The position numbers and the translations under genes are program-made. The notes beneath the pieces were generated by a model that saw nothing but the letters and a program-made list of their open reading frames with translations, ran no database searches and was not told the DNA's origin. Shown one piece after another: positions 48,633-50,898 of a stretch of 50,898 bases of DNA. How positions within the stretch are numbered: position 1 is the stretch's first letter; each line of letters opens with the position of its first letter. This stretch comes from JAKAXG01 sp035702985 (lineage in GTDB: Bacteria; Actinomycetota; Acidimicrobiia; Acidimicrobiales; Palsa-688), in contig DASSZD010000102.1 of the NCBI GenBank assembly GCA_035702985.1, positions 1 to 50,898 of the forward strand. The letters are read 5' to 3'.

Positions 48633-50738
48633 GTGAGACACCCCACCAGCTCGAATCGACTGATGTCGCTGGTCGCAGCGGTGCTGCTGGCCGCCGTCGG
48701 AGCGGTCGCCGTCAGCCCCGGCCGGGCAGACGCCGCTCCGCCGCCCGTCAGGACGGCCGCATCGGCGGTGCAGGCGGCGTCGGTGCTGCACTGCCCGAGC
48801 TTCTCACCCACCAGGCTTCCCTCCGCGGTGGGGGTGGCAGCGGTCAACATCGGAGGCTGCCCGGGCTACTGGGTGGCCAACAGCTACGGGCAGGTCAGCT
48901 CCTACGGGTCGGCGCAGTACTACGGCGGCATCTACAACGCCTCGGCCCACATCGTCGGGATAACCGCCACCACTGACGGCCGGGGATACTGGCTCGTCGG
49001 GGCGGACGGGGCGGTCTATTCATTCGGAGACGCCGTCTACTACGGCGGTGCGAACAACCTCCATCTCAACGGCGCCATCCTCGGCATTTCGGTCACCCAG
49101 GACGGGCGCGGCTACTGGCTCGACGCTTCCGACGGCGGGATCTTCTCCTACGGCGACGCCCAGTTCAGCGGGTCCATGGGCGGCCGGCATCTCAACCAAC
49201 CGGTCGACGGTATGGCGGTGGCCCCGGGCGGGGCCGGCTACTGGCTGGTGGCCGCCGACGGCGGGGTGTTCACGTTCACCAACGACGGGTTCTACGGCTC
49301 GATGGGCGGGACCCGTCTCAACAAGCCGGTGATCGGCGTGTCGGGCACCCCCGACGGCCGGGGTTACACGCTGGTGGCCTCCGACGGCGGGGTGTTCAAC
49401 TTCGGCGACTCCCAGTTCTACGGGTCGCTGGGCGCCAGCCCACCGCCCTCCCCGATCGTGGACCTGTCGCCCGTGCCCGCCAACGACGGCTACTACGTGC
49501 TGGACAGCGCCGGCCAGGTCTTCCCGTTCGGGCCCGGGACCTACGTCCCCTCCACGCTCACCATGTCCGTGCCGGCCATCCCCACCGCCCAGGTGGGCAG
49601 CGCCTACAGCGCCCTGTTCGGCGCCTCGGGCGGGTCGGCGCCCTACATCTGGACCTCGTCCGGAACGCTCCCGCCCGGCCTCACGCTCGCCGGCGGTGCC
49701 CTGTCGGGCACCCCGACCCAGCAGGGCACGTACACGTTCAATGTGACCGTGGCCGATTCCGGCGCCCCGACGCAGAGCACCACCGCCTCCGTCACCGTGC
49801 AGGTGAACCCCCGCCCGGCGACCGCGCTCGGAATCACCACAACGGCCCTGTCTGTGGGCGACGCGTTCCAGCCCTATCAGGCGTCGCTGTCGGCGACGGG
49901 CGGGATCCCCGCCTACACGTGGAGCCTGGTGTCGGGCGCGCTTCCAACCGGCCTCACCCTCTCCACCGCCGGTGGCATCTCGGGGACGCCCTCCAGCACC
50001 GGCACGTTCGACTTCACCGTCCAGGTCCGGGACTCCGCCGGCTCCGTCGCCACCGCCTCATATTCCTTGCTCGTGGCTCCCACGTCGACCTACCTGTCGT
50101 CGAACTGGTCCGGGTACGTGATGACGGGCGGGCCCTTCACCGGGGTCCACGGCACGTTCAACGTCCCTAGTCTCACCAGCCCCACGCAACCGGGAGAGGC
50201 AATGGCGGAGTGGGTCGGGATCGACGGCTTCGTCAACGGCACCAACGACCTGATCCAGGCCGGCATCGAACTGGACCCCACCCAGGGCGGTACGCAGTCG
50301 TTCACCGTCACTCCGTGGTGGGAGATCCTGCCTGCGGCCGAGACACCGATCTCGACCATGACCGTCAGCCCCGGTGACCAGGTGACCGTCGACATCAATC
50401 GGGTCTCGGGGCTCCAGTGGCAGATCACCGTCACAGACGACACCCACAGCCAGTCGTTCACAACCGATCAGACCTACAGCGGGCCGACCGACTCCGCAGA
50501 ATGGATCGTCGAGGCCCCGACCACCATCGGGTCCACCGGGCAGGCCACCCAGACGTCCATGGCCCCCTATTCCCCGGATGTCCTCTTCACCAACCTCCAG
50601 AGCTCCCAGACCGTGTCGGGCGTCGACAATCTCCTCCTGGTGGACCCCTACACGGGAGCACAGACCTCCACCCCGTCGAACCTGGACTCCACCGGCTTCA
50701 ACGTCGCCTACGGAGCGACCGCCCCGCCGGCCCCGTAG
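48633..50738 (+). CDS. Secreted G1-type glutamic peptidase with surface repeats and Ig-like domains
   Basis: From GTG 48633 this is 701 residues. A signal peptide (RHPTSSNR, then MSLVAAVLLAAVGAVAV, cleavage near RADA) is followed by about six repeats of the form GYWLVAADGGVFxFxxxxFYGSMGG (residues about 70-305). Two Ig-like (He_PIG) domains come next (SGTLPPGLTLAGGALSGTP and SGALPTGLTLSTAGGISGTP). The C-terminal domain (about 487-700) starts SSNWSGYV and has AEWVGIDGF, LIQAGIELD with Q542, WWEILPAAE, SPGDQVTV and AEWIVEAPT with E623 and E627. These match family G1 (eqolisin), whose catalytic dyad is Gln/Glu; the Q542-E627 spacing (85) is close to the fungal enzyme's as I recall it. An ATG at 48513 would add 40 residues before the signal peptide. 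Confidence 0.85.
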   Translation: MRHPTSSNRLMSLVAAVLLAAVGAVAVSPGRADAAPPPVRTAASAVQAASVLHCPSFSPTRLPSAVGVAAVNIGGCPGYWVANSYGQVSSYGSAQYYGGIYNASAHIVGITATTDGRGYWLVGADGAVYSFGDAVYYGGANNLHLNGAILGISVTQDGRGYWLDASDGGIFSYGDAQFSGSMGGRHLNQPVDGMAVAPGGAGYWLVAADGGVFTFTNDGFYGSMGGTRLNKPVIGVSGTPDGRGYTLVASDGGVFNFGDSQFYGSLGASPPPSPIVDLSPVPANDGYYVLDSAGQVFPFGPGTYVPSTLTMSVPAIPTAQVGSAYSALFGASGGSAPYIWTSSGTLPPGLTLAGGALSGTPTQQGTYTFNVTVADSGAPTQSTTASVTVQVNPRPATALGITTTALSVGDAFQPYQASLSATGGIPAYTWSLVSGALPTGLTLSTAGGISGTPSSTGTFDFTVQVRDSAGSVATASYSLLVAPTSTYLSSNWSGYVMTGGPFTGVHGTFNVPSLTSPTQPGEAMAEWVGIDGFVNGTNDLIQAGIELDPTQGGTQSFTVTPWWEILPAAETPISTMTVSPGDQVTVDINRVSGLQWQITVTDDTHSQSFTTDQTYSGPTDSAEWIVEAPTTIGSTGQATQTSMAPYSPDVLFTNLQSSQTVSGVDNLLLVDPYTGAQTSTPSNLDSTGFNVAYGATAPPAP

Positions 50739-50750
50739 GACCGGCCGGGA

Positions 50751-50898
50751 TCAGGGTCGGCGGTCCTCCGGCGCCCCGAACAGCCATCCCTGACCGAGGT
50801 CGACACCGAGCTCGGCGGCGCTGGAGGCCTGTTCGGCCGTCTCCACGCACTCCGCGATGACCACCCCGCCGTAGCGGTGGGTCATGGAGACCACCGAG
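50751..50898 (-). CDS. EAL-domain protein, C-terminal fragment (c-di-GMP phosphodiesterase family)
   Basis: The last 48 codons of a gene entering from the right edge. Its sequence includes GGVVIAECVETAEQASSAA and LGVDLGQGWLFGAPEDRRP, the conserved end of an EAL domain (normally AEGVET and GxxxxQGxxxGxP). The usual glycine of EGVET is a cysteine here. Whether the complete protein is catalytic, and what sensor or GGDEF domains precede it, cannot be seen. Its stop is 12 bp from the convergent peptidase gene. Confidence 0.85.
   Translation of the reverse strand, partial: SVVSMTHRYGGVVIAECVETAEQASSAAELGVDLGQGWLFGAPEDRRP

Overview
This window is a very GC-rich (roughly 70% or more by eye), densely coding stretch of an actinobacterial chromosome. 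A WhiB-type iron-sulfur regulator, a SepH division protein, an AftD-like arabinofuranosyltransferase and a PimB-like mannosyltransferase point to Actinobacteria. The secreted protein at the right end carries several copies of a 'GYWLV..DGGVF.FGDA.FYGS' repeat that I associate with Acidimicrobiia. That class assignment is inference, not proof. No insertion sequence, prophage, tRNA or CRISPR array is visible.

Left part (1-20.7 kb), mostly minus strand. It opens with nrdJ (B12-dependent ribonucleotide reductase, 3' end outside the window) and its probable NrdR-controlled promoter, then a canonical glycerol kinase on the plus strand. A long minus-strand series follows: ACT-domain protein, PlsC-type acyltransferase, AlaC-type aminotransferase, ROK sugar kinase, SDR, SpoU methyltransferase, SRPBCC protein, PimB-like mannosyltransferase, queG, sepH, a small Cys-rich protein and a coiled-coil NYN nuclease. 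Then come a stand-alone Lrp ligand-binding domain, trpD, whiB, and a peroxide-defence block: a PerR-like Fur regulator, rubrerythrin, a two-[4Fe-4S] oxidoreductase and DUF3501.

Middle (20.7-35.6 kb). A three-gene operon encodes GlpD, an alkyl-DHAP-synthase-like flavoprotein and an FGGY kinase that has lost two glycerol-contacting residues. Next is the most striking region, a DNA-end-processing island: LigD-type polymerase and Ku (NHEJ), divergent by 17 bp from NurA nuclease and HerA helicase, then MarR, NUDIX and a membrane-anchored NERD protein, and then SbcD/Mre11 and a compact SbcC/Rad50. HerA, NurA, Mre11 and Rad50 together are best known as an archaeal resection module. Here all four sit within about 8.5 kb of Ku and the LigD polymerase.

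Right part (35.6-50.9 kb). An envelope-glycan block holds a membrane acyltransferase, GT4, a GT-C mannosyltransferase-like protein, an EamA/NIPA-like membrane protein and a 1534-residue AftD-like enzyme. An MFS exporter, a sucrase/ferredoxin-like protein, the RNase P RNA gene and a long gene-free leader follow. The window closes with a secreted protein combining surface repeats, Ig-like domains and a G1 glutamic peptidase domain, and the end of an EAL-domain gene.

Two patterns run through the window. At least twelve transcription-unit-leading genes have a TANNNT element 6-8 nt before the start codon, the signature of leaderless mRNAs. Nine gene junctions are NTGA overlaps, which suggests translational coupling inside operons. 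These patterns were used to choose many of the starts given here.
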